IMG/VR virus record: IMGVR_UViG_3300046513_000019
Location: 1 to 25,850 of that record
Source: a virus
Direction: 5' to 3' (one strand)
Length of the DNA: 25,850 nt
Below the pieces are notes generated by a model. The model worked only from the letters and a program-made list of their open reading frames with translations, did not search any database and was not told the origin of the DNA. This document shows positions 4,842-13,556 of this stretch, one piece after another (position 1 is the stretch's first letter; each line of letters opens with the position of its first letter). The position numbers were made by a program, and so were the translations under genes.

Positions 4842-6944
4842 ATGGCAGAAATGACCGACGAGGCCCTTGCAAAGCTTGTATCGACACTCGTCAAGGACTG
4901 CGAGAACTACCGGGATCAGCTTTCGATCGACCGCGTCAAGGCCATGGAATACTTCGATGGCGAGATGAGGGACGTTCCTGTCGAGGATAACCGGTCAAAG
5001 GTTGTCTCTCGCGATGTCCGCTCAGCGATCACGAAGGTACTGCCGTCTGTCACCCGTGTCATTCTAGGTAATGACAAGGTCGTTGAATACGAGCCTGTCG
5101 GAGAGGGCGATGAGGAGAAGGCCGAGCAAGCCAGCGATTACATCAACTATGTCGTCTTCCCGGAGAGTGACGGATACGAAGCCGTTCAGGATGCGGTCTA
5201 CGACGCCCTGAAGCTCCGCAACGGCATAATTCGTTGGTGGTATGACAAGCGCATCAAGGTCAGCGTTTCCAAGCATACCGGCCTTGATGAAGCGGCACTC
5301 GTTCAACTCGTCCAGGGTGATGACGTTGAGGTTTTGGGGCAGGAGCAGCGCCAAGAGCAGATCGACACGCCGCAAGGCCCGGTCATGCAGACGATCTACG
5401 ATGTCAATATTCGTCGCAAGGCTCCATATGGCTGCACCAAGCTTGCCGCTGTTCCGCTTGAGGAATTCCTCATCCACCCGGATGCGCTTGACATCGAGGA
5501 CAGCCCGATCGTCGGCATCAACCAGCGCCTTCGCCGGTCTGATCTCGTCGCCATGGGTTACGATCGTGAGAAGATCGACGCTCTGCCTGTCTCTGGCAAG
5601 GACGACGACAAGGAGCAGGAAGAATACACCCGCCGTCGCGATGTGATTGAAGACGACGATTATACCCAACGCGCGCTTCAGGAAATCGAGTATTACGAGC
5701 TTTACGTCAAGGTCGATGCTGACGACGACGGGATTGCCGAGTTGCGTCGCCTGGTGTTCGCCGGCGGCACGGCGCTCAAAAACCTGCTGGATAACGAGGA
5801 ATGGGACGAGGTTCCCTTCGCAGACATCATTGCCAAGCGTCGGCCGCATCAGCGCGAAGGTGATTCCGTCACAGACGATATGATGGATATCCAGAAGATC
5901 AAGACAGTTCTGCTGCGCCAGACCATGGATAACCTCTATTGGCAGAACAACCCGCAGCCGATCGTTCAGGAAGGGTCTGTCGTCAACCCGAACTCGATCC
6001 TCAGCCCGAAGTTCGGCGAGCCGATACGGGTGACGCAAGGCACGGATGCCCGCGCCGCGGTGTTTTACAATCAGGTGCCGTTCGTCGCTGAAAAGTCGTT
6101 CGCCATGCTCGAATACCTCGACAATGAGGCAACTGACAGGACTGGAATATCAGAAGCATCAAGCGGTCTCGCTCCTGATGCGCTGCAAAACATGACGGCG
6201 AAAGCCTCTGGCATGATCGAACAGGCCGGCATTGGTCAGACAGAATTGATGGTGCGCACGATCGCCCACGGCCTCAAGCGGGTGTTCCGCGGCCTTCTGC
6301 GCATGGTCATCAAGCATCAGGACAAGCCGCGCACCGTGCGCCTACGCGACCAGTGGGTGACGTTCGACCCGCGAGAATGGAATGCCGAGATGGACGCCAC
6401 GGTCAATACCGGCCTTGGTGCCGGCACCCGTGAGCGCGACATGATGATGATGCAGCAGGTAATCGGGCTGCAGGAAAAACTCCTCGTCTCGCTAGGCCCT
6501 GACAATCCATTCGTCAAACCGGACAACGTTTACAACGCGGTTTCGAAATTCGCGGAATCCGCCGGAGCTCGATCGACAGAATTGTATTTCACCAAGCCAG
6601 ATCCGGCAGAAATACAGGCGAAGATGGACGCCGCAAAGAACCAGCCAAACCCTGAATTGCAGAAAGTCCAGATGCAAGCGCAGGCCGATGCACAGGCAGC
6701 GCAGATGGATGCGCAGATCCAGCAACAGAAGAACCAGACAGACGCCGATATCCAGATGCAGAAACTGCAGGGTGAATTCGCGCTTAAGCAGGAGCAGTTG
6801 ACCAAGGAACTGCAGTTGAAGCGTGAACAGCTTATTGCCGAACTTGAGTTGAAGCGCCAGCAAAGCGCCGCAGAGATCGCGATGAACGCCCAGATAACTC
6901 AGGCTCGCGCAGCTCAGGTCGAAGTCGGAGGCCAACCCGGATGA
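4842..6944 (+). CDS. Portal protein (P22-type)
   Basis: The 700-residue dodecameric portal forms the DNA channel at the capsid vertex, close in length to P22 gp1 (725). The N-terminal region (DQLSIDRVKAMEYFDGEM, NRSKVVSRDVRSAITKVLPS) is typical of the P22 portal family, as is NEATDRTGISEASSGL near residue 430. The C-terminal 110 residues, from about 585, are Gln/Ala/Lys-rich and predicted as a long coiled coil (repeats of QAQADAQAAQMDAQ and KELQLKREQLIAELELKRQQ). This is compatible with the helical barrel that projects into the P22 head. The start abuts the terminase stop. The next gene overlaps by four bases. Confidence 0.9.
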   Translation: MAEMTDEALAKLVSTLVKDCENYRDQLSIDRVKAMEYFDGEMRDVPVEDNRSKVVSRDVRSAITKVLPSVTRVILGNDKVVEYEPVGEGDEEKAEQASDYINYVVFPESDGYEAVQDAVYDALKLRNGIIRWWYDKRIKVSVSKHTGLDEAALVQLVQGDDVEVLGQEQRQEQIDTPQGPVMQTIYDVNIRRKAPYGCTKLAAVPLEEFLIHPDALDIEDSPIVGINQRLRRSDLVAMGYDREKIDALPVSGKDDDKEQEEYTRRRDVIEDDDYTQRALQEIEYYELYVKVDADDDGIAELRRLVFAGGTALKNLLDNEEWDEVPFADIIAKRRPHQREGDSVTDDMMDIQKIKTVLLRQTMDNLYWQNNPQPIVQEGSVVNPNSILSPKFGEPIRVTQGTDARAAVFYNQVPFVAEKSFAMLEYLDNEATDRTGISEASSGLAPDALQNMTAKASGMIEQAGIGQTELMVRTIAHGLKRVFRGLLRMVIKHQDKPRTVRLRDQWVTFDPREWNAEMDATVNTGLGAGTRERDMMMMQQVIGLQEKLLVSLGPDNPFVKPDNVYNAVSKFAESAGARSTELYFTKPDPAEIQAKMDAAKNQPNPELQKVQMQAQADAQAAQMDAQIQQQKNQTDADIQMQKLQGEFALKQEQLTKELQLKREQLIAELELKRQQSAAEIAMNAQITQARAAQVEVGGQPG

Positions 6945-7189
6945 CGGACGCTGAAAAGGTCGCACAGGCCCGCGCTATTCTCGACATGCCGCTGTTTCAT
7001 GTCCTTTGGGACGAGATGGAAGCAAGCGCGGTCAACGCATGCATCTACGCTCGGGCGACCGAAGACGAACCAGAATACGAAGTGCGCGCCGGCAAGGCTG
7101 CCGAGGCCCGCGCAATCAGGAATTTCCGCAGTAAGCTGAACGCTCTTGTGAGCGAAGCCAATACCCAGCGGAAAGGCGCACCGGCATAG
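6941..7189 (+). CDS. Small helical protein between portal and scaffold
   Basis: This encodes 82 residues beginning in an ATGA overlap with the portal stop. It is almost entirely helical and charged (VLWDEMEASAVNACIYA, EARAIRNFRSKLNALVSEA), with no membrane segment. Position between portal and scaffold is common for small unannotated phage proteins that may help procapsid assembly, but no known domain is seen, so function is unassigned. Confidence 0.7.
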   Translation: MTDAEKVAQARAILDMPLFHVLWDEMEASAVNACIYARATEDEPEYEVRAGKAAEARAIRNFRSKLNALVSEANTQRKGAPA

Positions 7190-7218
7190 GGCCGATGCAT
7201 CAACCATAGGGAAAATCC

Positions 7219-8196
7219 ATGTCTATAGGCGAGAGTGCCAACCTGCCCGCCGGCGGGAGCAAAACCGTTGAACCCTCGACTGATCTCAACAACCCGGAAA
7301 ACCTGAATTTCCTGGATTCTGACGACGAAGAGCAGAACACCCAGACCGAAGGCGAGCCAGGGATTGAAAGCGAGACGGATGAGGCCTCCGAAGATGGCCA
7401 AGAGTCCGACGATTCCGAACAACAGGAAGAAACCGAGGATTTGGCGGAAGGCGAAGAGCCGGAAGTCAAGGACAAGGAAGAAGCTGTTGTTATTACCCTG
7501 AAAGGCGGCGAACAGGTTTCTCTTGAGGAACTGAAGCTAGGGTACATGAAGGATCGTGACTATCGCCACAAAACGCAGGAGACGGCGAACAAGTCAAAGT
7601 CTCTTGATGAAATGACGACTCGCGTCACACGCACCGTTGACGCCATCGCATCACACCTGGCCGGCATGTTGCCGGAAGAACCACAGCCCACGTTGGCCAT
7701 CCAAGACCCGAACGAGTACACGCGTCGCAAGGCGATCTACGATTCGGCAATGGCCCAGGTCAACAAAATCATTCAACTCGCCAACGAGCCGAAGGACGTA
7801 GGGAACAAGCTCACCAAGCAGCAGGAAGAGGAGCGTATCAGCTTCGAAGATGCCAAGCTTGCGGAAGCATTCCCCCAGACCCGGAAATCTGCCGAAGAAC
7901 GCAAGAAATTCTTCGAACAGACCTTCCAGACGGCCAAGGATCTCGGTTTCACCGATGAAGAGTTACGCGGTCAGATCGACCACAGGATGTTCAAGCTGGC
8001 GCACTATGCCCGTCTCGGCCTCCAGGCTGAACAGGCAAAGGGCAAAGCGATGACGAAGGTGGCTAACGCCCCTCCTATCGCCAAGGTAAAGGCAAAGGGA
8101 CCGGCTGCAGAGCAGGCCCGCGCCAATCAGGACGCGATGAAGAAGTTGTCGAGAACCGGGTCGATCAAGGACGCAATGTCGATCGACTTCGATTAA
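7219..8196 (+). CDS. Scaffolding protein
   Basis: This encodes 325 residues. The first 95 are extremely acidic (runs of Asp, Glu, Ser and Gln, no obvious fold). Next is the scaffold-like segment LKGGEQVSLEELKLGYMKDRDYRHKTQE (about 93-120) and a long helical, charged central part. The C-terminus is basic (residues 270-315: KGKAMTKVANAPPIAKVKAK), the usual coat-binding end of P22/phi29-type scaffolds. It lies directly before the capsid gene with a 24-base gap. Scaffolds line the procapsid and leave before or during packaging. There is no visible protease motif, so release rather than self-cleavage is expected, as in P22. Confidence 0.8.
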   Translation: MSIGESANLPAGGSKTVEPSTDLNNPENLNFLDSDDEEQNTQTEGEPGIESETDEASEDGQESDDSEQQEETEDLAEGEEPEVKDKEEAVVITLKGGEQVSLEELKLGYMKDRDYRHKTQETANKSKSLDEMTTRVTRTVDAIASHLAGMLPEEPQPTLAIQDPNEYTRRKAIYDSAMAQVNKIIQLANEPKDVGNKLTKQQEEERISFEDAKLAEAFPQTRKSAEERKKFFEQTFQTAKDLGFTDEELRGQIDHRMFKLAHYARLGLQAEQAKGKAMTKVANAPPIAKVKAKGPAAEQARANQDAMKKLSRTGSIKDAMSIDFD

Positions 8197-8220
8197 TCCC
8201 ATCTTCGAAGGATCAATATC

Positions 8221-9216
8221 ATGGCAGTCATTACCAACACCTTCCGCACGACGAATGCGGTCGGTAATCGCGAAGAACTGTCCGACGTGGTATCTCGTAT
8301 CACGCCGGAAGACACCCCCATCTATTCCCTGATCGAAAAGGGAACTTGCAAATCCGTTCACCCGGAATGGGAAACGGACGAGCTTGCAGCGCCTGGCGCC
8401 AATGCCCGCGAAGAAGGTGAAGATTACACCTTCGATGCGATCACGCCGCCGGCACGCCTCGGAAACTACACCCAGATCATGCGCAAGGACTGGATCATCT
8501 CCGGTACGCAGGAAGTGGTTGACGAAGCCGGTAACGTGCAGAAGCGCAAGTATCAGAAGCTGAAGAAGGGCGTTGAGATCCGTAAGGATGTTGAGTTCGC
8601 GCTTGTTTCGACCACAGCTTCCGTTGCCGGCGCAACCCGTCAGCTCGGTTCGATCAACACTTGGACGATCACCAACGTCTCGCGTGGCGGTTCCGGCACC
8701 AACGGCGGCTTCAGCAGCGGCACGGGCCTTACGGTTGCTCCTGGCGCTGGTACGCAACGTGCGTTCACTAAGGCAATCCTCGATACCGTTATGCAAACTG
8801 GCTACACTAACGGCGCCAACTTCCGGCACGTTGTCTGCAGCCCTTATGTCAAGTCGGTCTTCGTGACCTTCATGTCTGACACGAACGTCGCTTCGTTCCG
8901 CTATGCGGTTTCCAAGGGTGGCGAGCGCAATACCATCATCGCCACGGCGGATTATTACGAAGGTCCGTTCGGCACTGTGATGATCCAGCCAGACCGCGTT
9001 ATGGCAGGGTCTGCGACCCTCGCACGCAATGCGTTCTTCCTCGATACCGACTTCATCGAGTTCGATTGGCTCCGCAAGATCCAAGAGGACAAGGATGTCG
9101 CAAAGACCGGTGACGCTGACAAGGGCGTGATCATCGGCGAAGGCACGCTGAAGGTGAAGAACGAAAAGGGCCTCGGCATCGCCGCTGACCTCTTCGGCCT
9201 CACGGCTTCCACGTAA
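8221..9216 (+). CDS. Major capsid protein (SU10-type, DUF5309 family)
   Basis: This encodes 331 residues. The N-terminus MAVITNTFRTTNAVGNREELSDVV and the block ITPEDTPIYSLIEKG...PEWETDEL are typical of the SU10 major-capsid family (formerly DUF5309), an HK97-fold coat protein. A Gly/Ser-rich loop (about 155-178: GGSGTNGGFSSGTG) is followed by the conserved shell domain (FRHVVCSPYVKSVFVTFM; DYYEGPFGTVMIQPDRVM). The family pairs with scaffold and decoration genes in the same order as here. A strong ribosome site (GAAGGA) precedes it. The coat is from a different family than the P22 coat, although portal and terminase are P22-like. Confidence 0.88.
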   Translation: MAVITNTFRTTNAVGNREELSDVVSRITPEDTPIYSLIEKGTCKSVHPEWETDELAAPGANAREEGEDYTFDAITPPARLGNYTQIMRKDWIISGTQEVVDEAGNVQKRKYQKLKKGVEIRKDVEFALVSTTASVAGATRQLGSINTWTITNVSRGGSGTNGGFSSGTGLTVAPGAGTQRAFTKAILDTVMQTGYTNGANFRHVVCSPYVKSVFVTFMSDTNVASFRYAVSKGGERNTIIATADYYEGPFGTVMIQPDRVMAGSATLARNAFFLDTDFIEFDWLRKIQEDKDVAKTGDADKGVIIGEGTLKVKNEKGLGIAADLFGLTAST

Positions 9217-9228
9217 GGAGATATGAAC

Positions 9229-9654
9229 ATGACCGTTTCTTTCCTTCCTATCTCCGTCACGGCGTCGGCAACTCTCAACCGGAAAACCCATTCCGGTACG
9301 ACGACGATCATCAACGCAGCGGCCGGCGCGACCCTCACGCTTCCCGCGGCAACCGGTCTTGGAGACGAATATACCGTGTTCGTCGGCACGACCGTCACGT
9401 CCAACAATGCGATCGTCCAAGTGGCGAACAGCACGGACATCATGCAGGGCGTTCTCAGCGTCGCCGCTGACATCGCCGGTGTTACCTGCCCGACAACCAC
9501 CACGTCGGACACGATCACCATGAACGGCACGACCACGGGCGGCATCAAGGGCAGTTATATCGTCCTCAAGGACATGGCTGCCGGCGTCTGGGAAGTCTCA
9601 GGTTCGCTGGTTGCCAGCGGCACGGAAGCAACTCCCTTCTCCGCGGCCGTCTAA
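9229..9654 (+). CDS. Probable head decoration or capsid-associated protein
   Basis: This encodes 141 residues. The start at ATG 9229 is chosen because GGAG (9217-9220) is eight bases upstream; the nearer ATG 9223 leaves only two bases. The protein is Thr/Ala/Gly-rich and beta in character (TTTIINAAAGATLTLPAATGLGD; TVTSNNAIVQVANSTD), with no signal peptide or membrane segment. A similar small beta-rich protein after the coat gene is often the decoration protein that caps capsomers, but I do not recognise a specific family, so this rests on position. An intrinsic terminator follows directly. Confidence 0.6.
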   Translation: MTVSFLPISVTASATLNRKTHSGTTTIINAAAGATLTLPAATGLGDEYTVFVGTTVTSNNAIVQVANSTDIMQGVLSVAADIAGVTCPTTTTSDTITMNGTTTGGIKGSYIVLKDMAAGVWEVSGSLVASGTEATPFSAAV

Positions 9655-9661
9655 CCTCAAC

Positions 9662-9690
9662 GAGGGCGGCTTTCGGGCCGCTCTTTCCCC
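9662..9690 (+). terminator. Intrinsic terminator after the capsid/decoration genes
   Basis: The stem GAGGGCGGC (9662-9670) pairs with GCCGCTCTT (9677-9685) over nine pairs including two G-T pairs, around the loop TTTCGG. The tract TCTTTCCCCTTT follows. It sits in a 52-base gap between the decoration and neck genes, on the + strand, and would lower expression of tail genes relative to the coat. Confidence 0.72.
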
Positions 9691-9706
9691 TTTCATGGAG
9701 TGAAAC

Positions 9707-9982
9707 ATGACAGAACTCGAAAAGCAGGCAGAAGAACTCGGCATCAAAATCGATGGCCGCTGGTCCGAAGAGCGAATTCAGCAGGAAATCGACAAGGCTC
9801 TTGCCGCGCCGAAGGCGAAGGCAGAAGCGGAAACACCGGTCAAACTGCTCTACGACCGCTGGGGCGCTGATGATATCCGCGTCAAGGCCGGAACTATCAT
9901 CAACGTGCCGATCTCCGAAGCCAGGAAGTTGTTTGCTTCCGGCAAGGCCGAACGCGCCGACCCGCTGCCAGGTGAAGAATGA
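9707..9982 (+). CDS. Small protein with HeH/LEM-like N-terminus
   Basis: This encodes 91 residues. The first 35 (MTELEKQAEELGIKIDGRW, SEERIQQEIDKAL) look like a helix-extended-loop-helix (HeH/LEM-like) motif, which often precedes short virion-associated proteins. An Ala/Lys/Glu-rich linker is followed by a small beta region, LLYDRWGADDIRVKAGTI, NVPISEARKLFASGKAE. No catalytic residues are apparent. GGAG lies near the ATG. The end overlaps the next gene by four bases (ATGA). Neck or head-completion role is inferred from the location only. Confidence 0.65.
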   Translation: MTELEKQAEELGIKIDGRWSEERIQQEIDKALAAPKAKAEAETPVKLLYDRWGADDIRVKAGTIINVPISEARKLFASGKAERADPLPGEE

Positions 9983-10299
9983 TCAAAGACGGCGATTGGA
10001 CGCTATTCGACTATGATTTCAAGTCCGGTCGTTCCGTCTGGCACTATTTCGACGGGGAAAAGAACGTGTTCCGCACGGATTACCCCGTCGATTCCCTGAT
10101 GAGCGAAAATCAGGCCGTCCGCAACGTCGCGGAAAAGGCATGGCGCGGCGATTGGCACCGGGTTGCATCGGTTCCGCTCAATGTTGCCTACGATTCATCG
10201 CTGATGCAGGCCCATTCGGAAGGCGACGACAAGTTCGTCAAGCGCTTCCTGAATTCCAGCGACAACAGCGCCTGGCGCACGAAAGAGGGCAATCTCTGA
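9979..10299 (+). CDS. Phage structural-module protein of unknown function
   Basis: This encodes 106 residues in a chain of coupled genes, with an ATGA overlap at its start and TGATG at its end. It has a beta-rich N-terminus (DWTLFDYDFKSGRSVWHYFDG) and a helical C-terminal part (DKFVKRFLNSSDNSAWRTKEG). Similar short proteins with the GDWHRVASVP...YD pattern occur between the coat and adaptor genes of podovirus-type phages, but their role is not known to me. No membrane segment or signal. Confidence 0.68.
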   Translation: MIKDGDWTLFDYDFKSGRSVWHYFDGEKNVFRTDYPVDSLMSENQAVRNVAEKAWRGDWHRVASVPLNVAYDSSLMQAHSEGDDKFVKRFLNSSDNSAWRTKEGNL

Positions 10300-10892
10300 T
10301 GAGTGTTTTCGCCGGATATCTCGATCTGCGCATTGCCGTCGCCGATCACGTCAAAAACTCGAATATCTCTGACGTGATGAGCAGATTGACGCAGACGGCG
10401 GAAGCGTGGCTAAACCAGAAGCTCCGAGCCCGTGAGCAGATAACGGCGACCACGGCTACATTCACCGCCGGTGTTGCGCCGTTACCGGCCGATTACCTCG
10501 AAATGATCGCTCTCTATGACACGACAGGGCGCAACCCTCTGATACAGGGCACCTTGCAGGAAGTGAAGCTCGTCAACTCCCCATACTGGCGTTATGCGGT
10601 CAATGGAACGAGCATCTATCTCTACGGCTACACCGGCTCCCGGAATATCGAATACTACGCCTCACTTCCCACGCTTACGACGAGCGCCACCACAACCAAT
10701 TGGCTGCTGGCAAAATACCCGAACGTTTATCTCTATGCCGTTGGGCTCGAAGCCGCGAAATTCCTGCGTGATGCAGAATTGATCCAAGCAACCGCGCCGC
10801 TCCTTCAAGGAGCAATGGGCGACCTCAAGGTTGATGACGATCGCGCGCTTTGGGGCAACGGCTCAGCTCGTCCGCAGATGGTGATGCCATGA
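10299..10892 (+). CDS. Head-tail adaptor protein (SU10-type)
   Basis: This encodes 197 residues from ATG 10299, which shares a base with the preceding TGA (TGATG). A far longer start at 10140 would overlap the previous gene by 160 bases. The N-terminal helices (FAGYLDLRIAVADHVKNSN, MSRLTQTAEAWLNQKLR) followed by strands (ITATTATFTAGVAPLPADYLEMIAL) match the phage adaptor family described for SU10-like podophages, related in role to P22 gp4. The C-terminal helix bundle (WLLAKYPNVYLYAVGLEAAKFL) is also typical. It forms the ring under the portal that links head to tail nozzle. Confidence 0.75.
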   Translation: MSVFAGYLDLRIAVADHVKNSNISDVMSRLTQTAEAWLNQKLRAREQITATTATFTAGVAPLPADYLEMIALYDTTGRNPLIQGTLQEVKLVNSPYWRYAVNGTSIYLYGYTGSRNIEYYASLPTLTTSATTTNWLLAKYPNVYLYAVGLEAAKFLRDAELIQATAPLLQGAMGDLKVDDDRALWGNGSARPQMVMP

Positions 10893-11506
10893 CCATTCTC
10901 GAAATCATTGCTGCAGTTTGCAAGAATGTCGGGTTGGATGTTCCAGACCAGGCCGTCGCCAATACCGATCGCGCCTATGTCGAGTTGGTGCAATTCTCCA
11001 AGGAAGCTGCCGACGAGATCGCCCGTCGCGTCGATTGGAGCGTTTTGCGCGCAACGGCAACGATCACCGGAACAGGCACCAATGACGACTTCGCCCTACC
11101 GGCAGGATTCGGGCGCCTGACAATGGGCAGTGCTGTCACCACAGGCGGAAATCCGGTACGCGGCGGCATCAGTCAGGATGAATGGCTTTCGATGACGGGC
11201 GTCGTCGGCACGCCGCGTTATTTTCGCATCAATGGCACGGCGTCGATCTCGTTCTATCCTTTCCCTGCATTGGCTGCGACAGCAACCGTTTCCTTCCTCA
11301 CTAAGAACTGGTGTTCGAATGGAGCGGCGGTATGGAGCGCTGACACAGAGACGCCGCTTGTTCCTGCTGATCTGGTGACAAAAGGCACAATCTGGCGCTT
11401 CAAGCGCAAATCCGGCCAGGATTACAGCGATTATCTTGCTGAGTTTGAGGCCACGTTGACGGACCTTGCCGGCACCGACATGCGGGAACGCTCACCATGG
11501 CAGTAA
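10889..11506 (+). CDS. Second adaptor / head-completion protein
   Basis: This encodes 205 residues starting at ATG 10889 in an ATGA overlap with the first adaptor. Its layout parallels its neighbour: N-terminal helices (LEIIAAVCKNVGLD, FSKEAADEIARRVDWSVL), a strand block with ATATITGTGTNDDFALPAGFGRL, and a closing helix rich in charge (RFKRKSGQDYSDYLAEFEATL). The shared helix-strand-LPADY/LPAGF pattern suggests that the two genes arose by duplication or fill stacked rings of the connector. That is inference; sequence identity looks low by eye. A P22 gp4-type head-completion role is an alternative. Confidence 0.62.
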   Translation: MTILEIIAAVCKNVGLDVPDQAVANTDRAYVELVQFSKEAADEIARRVDWSVLRATATITGTGTNDDFALPAGFGRLTMGSAVTTGGNPVRGGISQDEWLSMTGVVGTPRYFRINGTASISFYPFPALAATATVSFLTKNWCSNGAAVWSADTETPLVPADLVTKGTIWRFKRKSGQDYSDYLAEFEATLTDLAGTDMRERSPWQ

Positions 11507-13101
11507 AGGCAGCCCGCGGCCCGGTCAGACCGACAGCGAAGGTAAACCCGCAGGCGCCCCGCATGCAGCACAAGACGTTCCCGGCGCCGGTGCGTGGCTG
11601 GATCGCCAACGAGAACCTTGCTGCAGCCCAACCGGGCGGCGCCGTCGTGTTCGAAAATTGGGTTGCCACATCGACCAGCGTGCGGCCCCGCGGCGGATCG
11701 CTGAAATATGCGACGATATCGAGCGGCCCAGTTCTGCGTATGTGGTCATTCAAATCCGGTCAGGTTGAGGAGTTTTTCGCCTCCGACGAGACTAAGATTT
11801 TCAATATCACGACGGTTGCTGATCCTGACGTAATTCCGACACCAGTCGTAACGGGGCAGACCAGCGGCTATTATTCGATAGCCCAGATGTCGAACGCTGC
11901 CAACGCCAGTTATATGAGCGTTGTCAACGGCACTGAGACGCCAAAGCTTTATGACGGAACCACATGGGCGGATCACGCATTTACTGGCCTTGCCACGCCG
12001 CAAGACCTGTCATTCGTTTGGTCATTCGCCAGCCGGCTCATGTATATTCGCAAGAACACGATGTCGATCTATTACCTTCCGGTTGACTCGATCAATGGCG
12101 TCCTTACCGAATTCAGCCTGGCGGGCATATTCCAGCAGGGCGGATCTCTTCTATTCGGCGGCAAGTGGTCGCTTGATAGCGGCGATGGCCTGGACGATAA
12201 ATGCGTGTTCGTCTCGACTGAGGGCGAGGTTGCCGTCTACCAGGGAACCAATCCATCCTCTGCTGCAGACTGGCAGAAAGTTGGCGTCTATAAAATCACA
12301 GCCCCGATGGGCGCCAACGCCACGATGCAGGCCGGCGGCGATCTGCTGATTGCAACGGAAGATGGGATTGTTCCTATCTCTGCCGCGGTCAACAAAGATA
12401 TTGCGGCTCTGTCACTTGCCGCCGTTTCGGCCAATATAGAGCCGGAATGGAAGAAAGAGGTTGTCAACCGCAAGAGCCTTCCCTGGGAAATCATAAAATG
12501 GCCGACGAACAACATGATGGTTGTTTCCCTGCCGGCGGTCGCAGACTCCCTGCCTCCGAAGTGCTTTGCCGCCAATCTTGAAACAGGCGCGTGGCACGGC
12601 CCATTCACCGGATGGGATACGCGCTGCATCGCCCATTTCGCCGATCAAGGGTATTTTGGCACAAATTCAGGCACAATCCATGCCATGGAACTGACAGGCT
12701 CTGACGATGGAGAGAACTACGTCGCCGCCCTGGTATGCTCCCCCGACCATATGGATTCTCCGGGAGTGACGAAGACGGTTCACCAGGCGCGGTGCATCTT
12801 CAAATCGAATGTCCCAATCAATCCAAAGATCAGCGCATCGGTGAATTATTCCACCGATCTGCCTACGGCGCCTTCCTCGATTGCCGATTTTGCCGCGGAT
12901 GTGTGGGATGTCGGTCTCTGGGATACCGCATTATGGGACGGTGGGACAGCGACGAACATTTCGACCCAATGGGTATCGATCGGCAAGACTGGGTTCTCCG
13001 TTTCTCCTCAAGTCCAGATCACGTGCGGGATTACGCCGAAGCCAGTCACAGAACTGATTGCTTTCGATATGCTATTCGAAAACGGGGCGGTGATGGTGTG
13101 A
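11497..13101 (+). CDS. Tail nozzle/hub protein (P22 gp10-like)
   Basis: This encodes 534 residues overlapping the previous gene by ten bases. After a basic extended N-terminus (about 1-30) the sequence is a long series of beta strands and turns with recurrent patterns (LRMWSFKSGQVEEFFASDETKIF; YMSVVNGTETPKLYDGTTW; CVFVSTEGEVAVYQGTNP). This fits the beta-propeller that in P22 gp10 closes the portal channel and carries the spikes. The fold is inferred from strand pattern and gene order after two adaptors, not from a signature motif. No coiled coil or membrane segment is seen. Confidence 0.65.
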   Translation: MAVKAARGPVRPTAKVNPQAPRMQHKTFPAPVRGWIANENLAAAQPGGAVVFENWVATSTSVRPRGGSLKYATISSGPVLRMWSFKSGQVEEFFASDETKIFNITTVADPDVIPTPVVTGQTSGYYSIAQMSNAANASYMSVVNGTETPKLYDGTTWADHAFTGLATPQDLSFVWSFASRLMYIRKNTMSIYYLPVDSINGVLTEFSLAGIFQQGGSLLFGGKWSLDSGDGLDDKCVFVSTEGEVAVYQGTNPSSAADWQKVGVYKITAPMGANATMQAGGDLLIATEDGIVPISAAVNKDIAALSLAAVSANIEPEWKKEVVNRKSLPWEIIKWPTNNMMVVSLPAVADSLPPKCFAANLETGAWHGPFTGWDTRCIAHFADQGYFGTNSGTIHAMELTGSDDGENYVAALVCSPDHMDSPGVTKTVHQARCIFKSNVPINPKISASVNYSTDLPTAPSSIADFAADVWDVGLWDTALWDGGTATNISTQWVSIGKTGFSVSPQVQITCGITPKPVTELIAFDMLFENGAVMV

Positions 13102-13556
13102 GGTTCACATGGGTCTTTACCAACCCCGTTGATACGGAAACGCTGTCTCATCTGGTCGCCGATCGGATTTGGCCGACCAAGGGTCGTAATTTCGGAGAGT
13201 GCCGAGGGATTGCGGTCATGGACGGCGAAACCCTCGCTGCCGGTCTGATCTATCACAACTATGACCCAGATTCCCAAGTGATCGAGATATCCGGCGCGGC
13301 ATGGGTTAAGGGCTGGCTTACTCGCGATGTCCTCCGGGCGATGTACGGATATCCCTTCATCGATTGCGGATGCCAAGCTGTCGTTCAGCGCGTTTCCGAC
13401 GATGACGAGGCGCAACACCGGATGCTCGCCTCTTACGGGTCTGTTCGGTATCGCATCCCGAGGCTTCGGGGCGAGAACGCCGCGGAAAACATTTTCGTCA
13501 CAACGAAAGAGGCATGGGCCTCGAATAAGTTCAATCGGAAACATGAGGTGAACTGA
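13098..13556 (+). CDS. GNAT-like acetyltransferase-family protein in the tail module
   Basis: This encodes 152 residues. The start is GTG 13098, overlapping the preceding stop in a GTGA arrangement; no ATG with a ribosome site fits. Strand-helix order resembles a GNAT fold: MDGETLAAGLIYHNYD, VIEISGAAWVKGWLTRDVLRAMYGYPF, then CQAVVQRVSDDDEAQHRMLASYG and a C-terminal strand. The usual acetyl-CoA loop Q/R-x-x-G-x-G/A is degenerate here, so enzyme activity is uncertain. T7 gp13, an internal virion protein, is also GNAT-like. The position between tail nozzle and ejection proteins makes a virion role possible. Confidence 0.6.
   Translation: MRFTWVFTNPVDTETLSHLVADRIWPTKGRNFGECRGIAVMDGETLAAGLIYHNYDPDSQVIEISGAAWVKGWLTRDVLRAMYGYPFIDCGCQAVVQRVSDDDEAQHRMLASYGSVRYRIPRLRGENAAENIFVTTKEAWASNKFNRKHEVN

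Noticed and set aside
5064-6038. Minus-strand open frame of 324 codons inside the portal gene
   Set aside because: Shadow of the portal reading frame, no credible protein features.
7963-9420. Long open frame on the minus strand (485 codons) across scaffold and capsid genes
   Set aside because: It is antisense to well-recognised structural genes and its product has no domain-like pattern; a by-product of codon bias.
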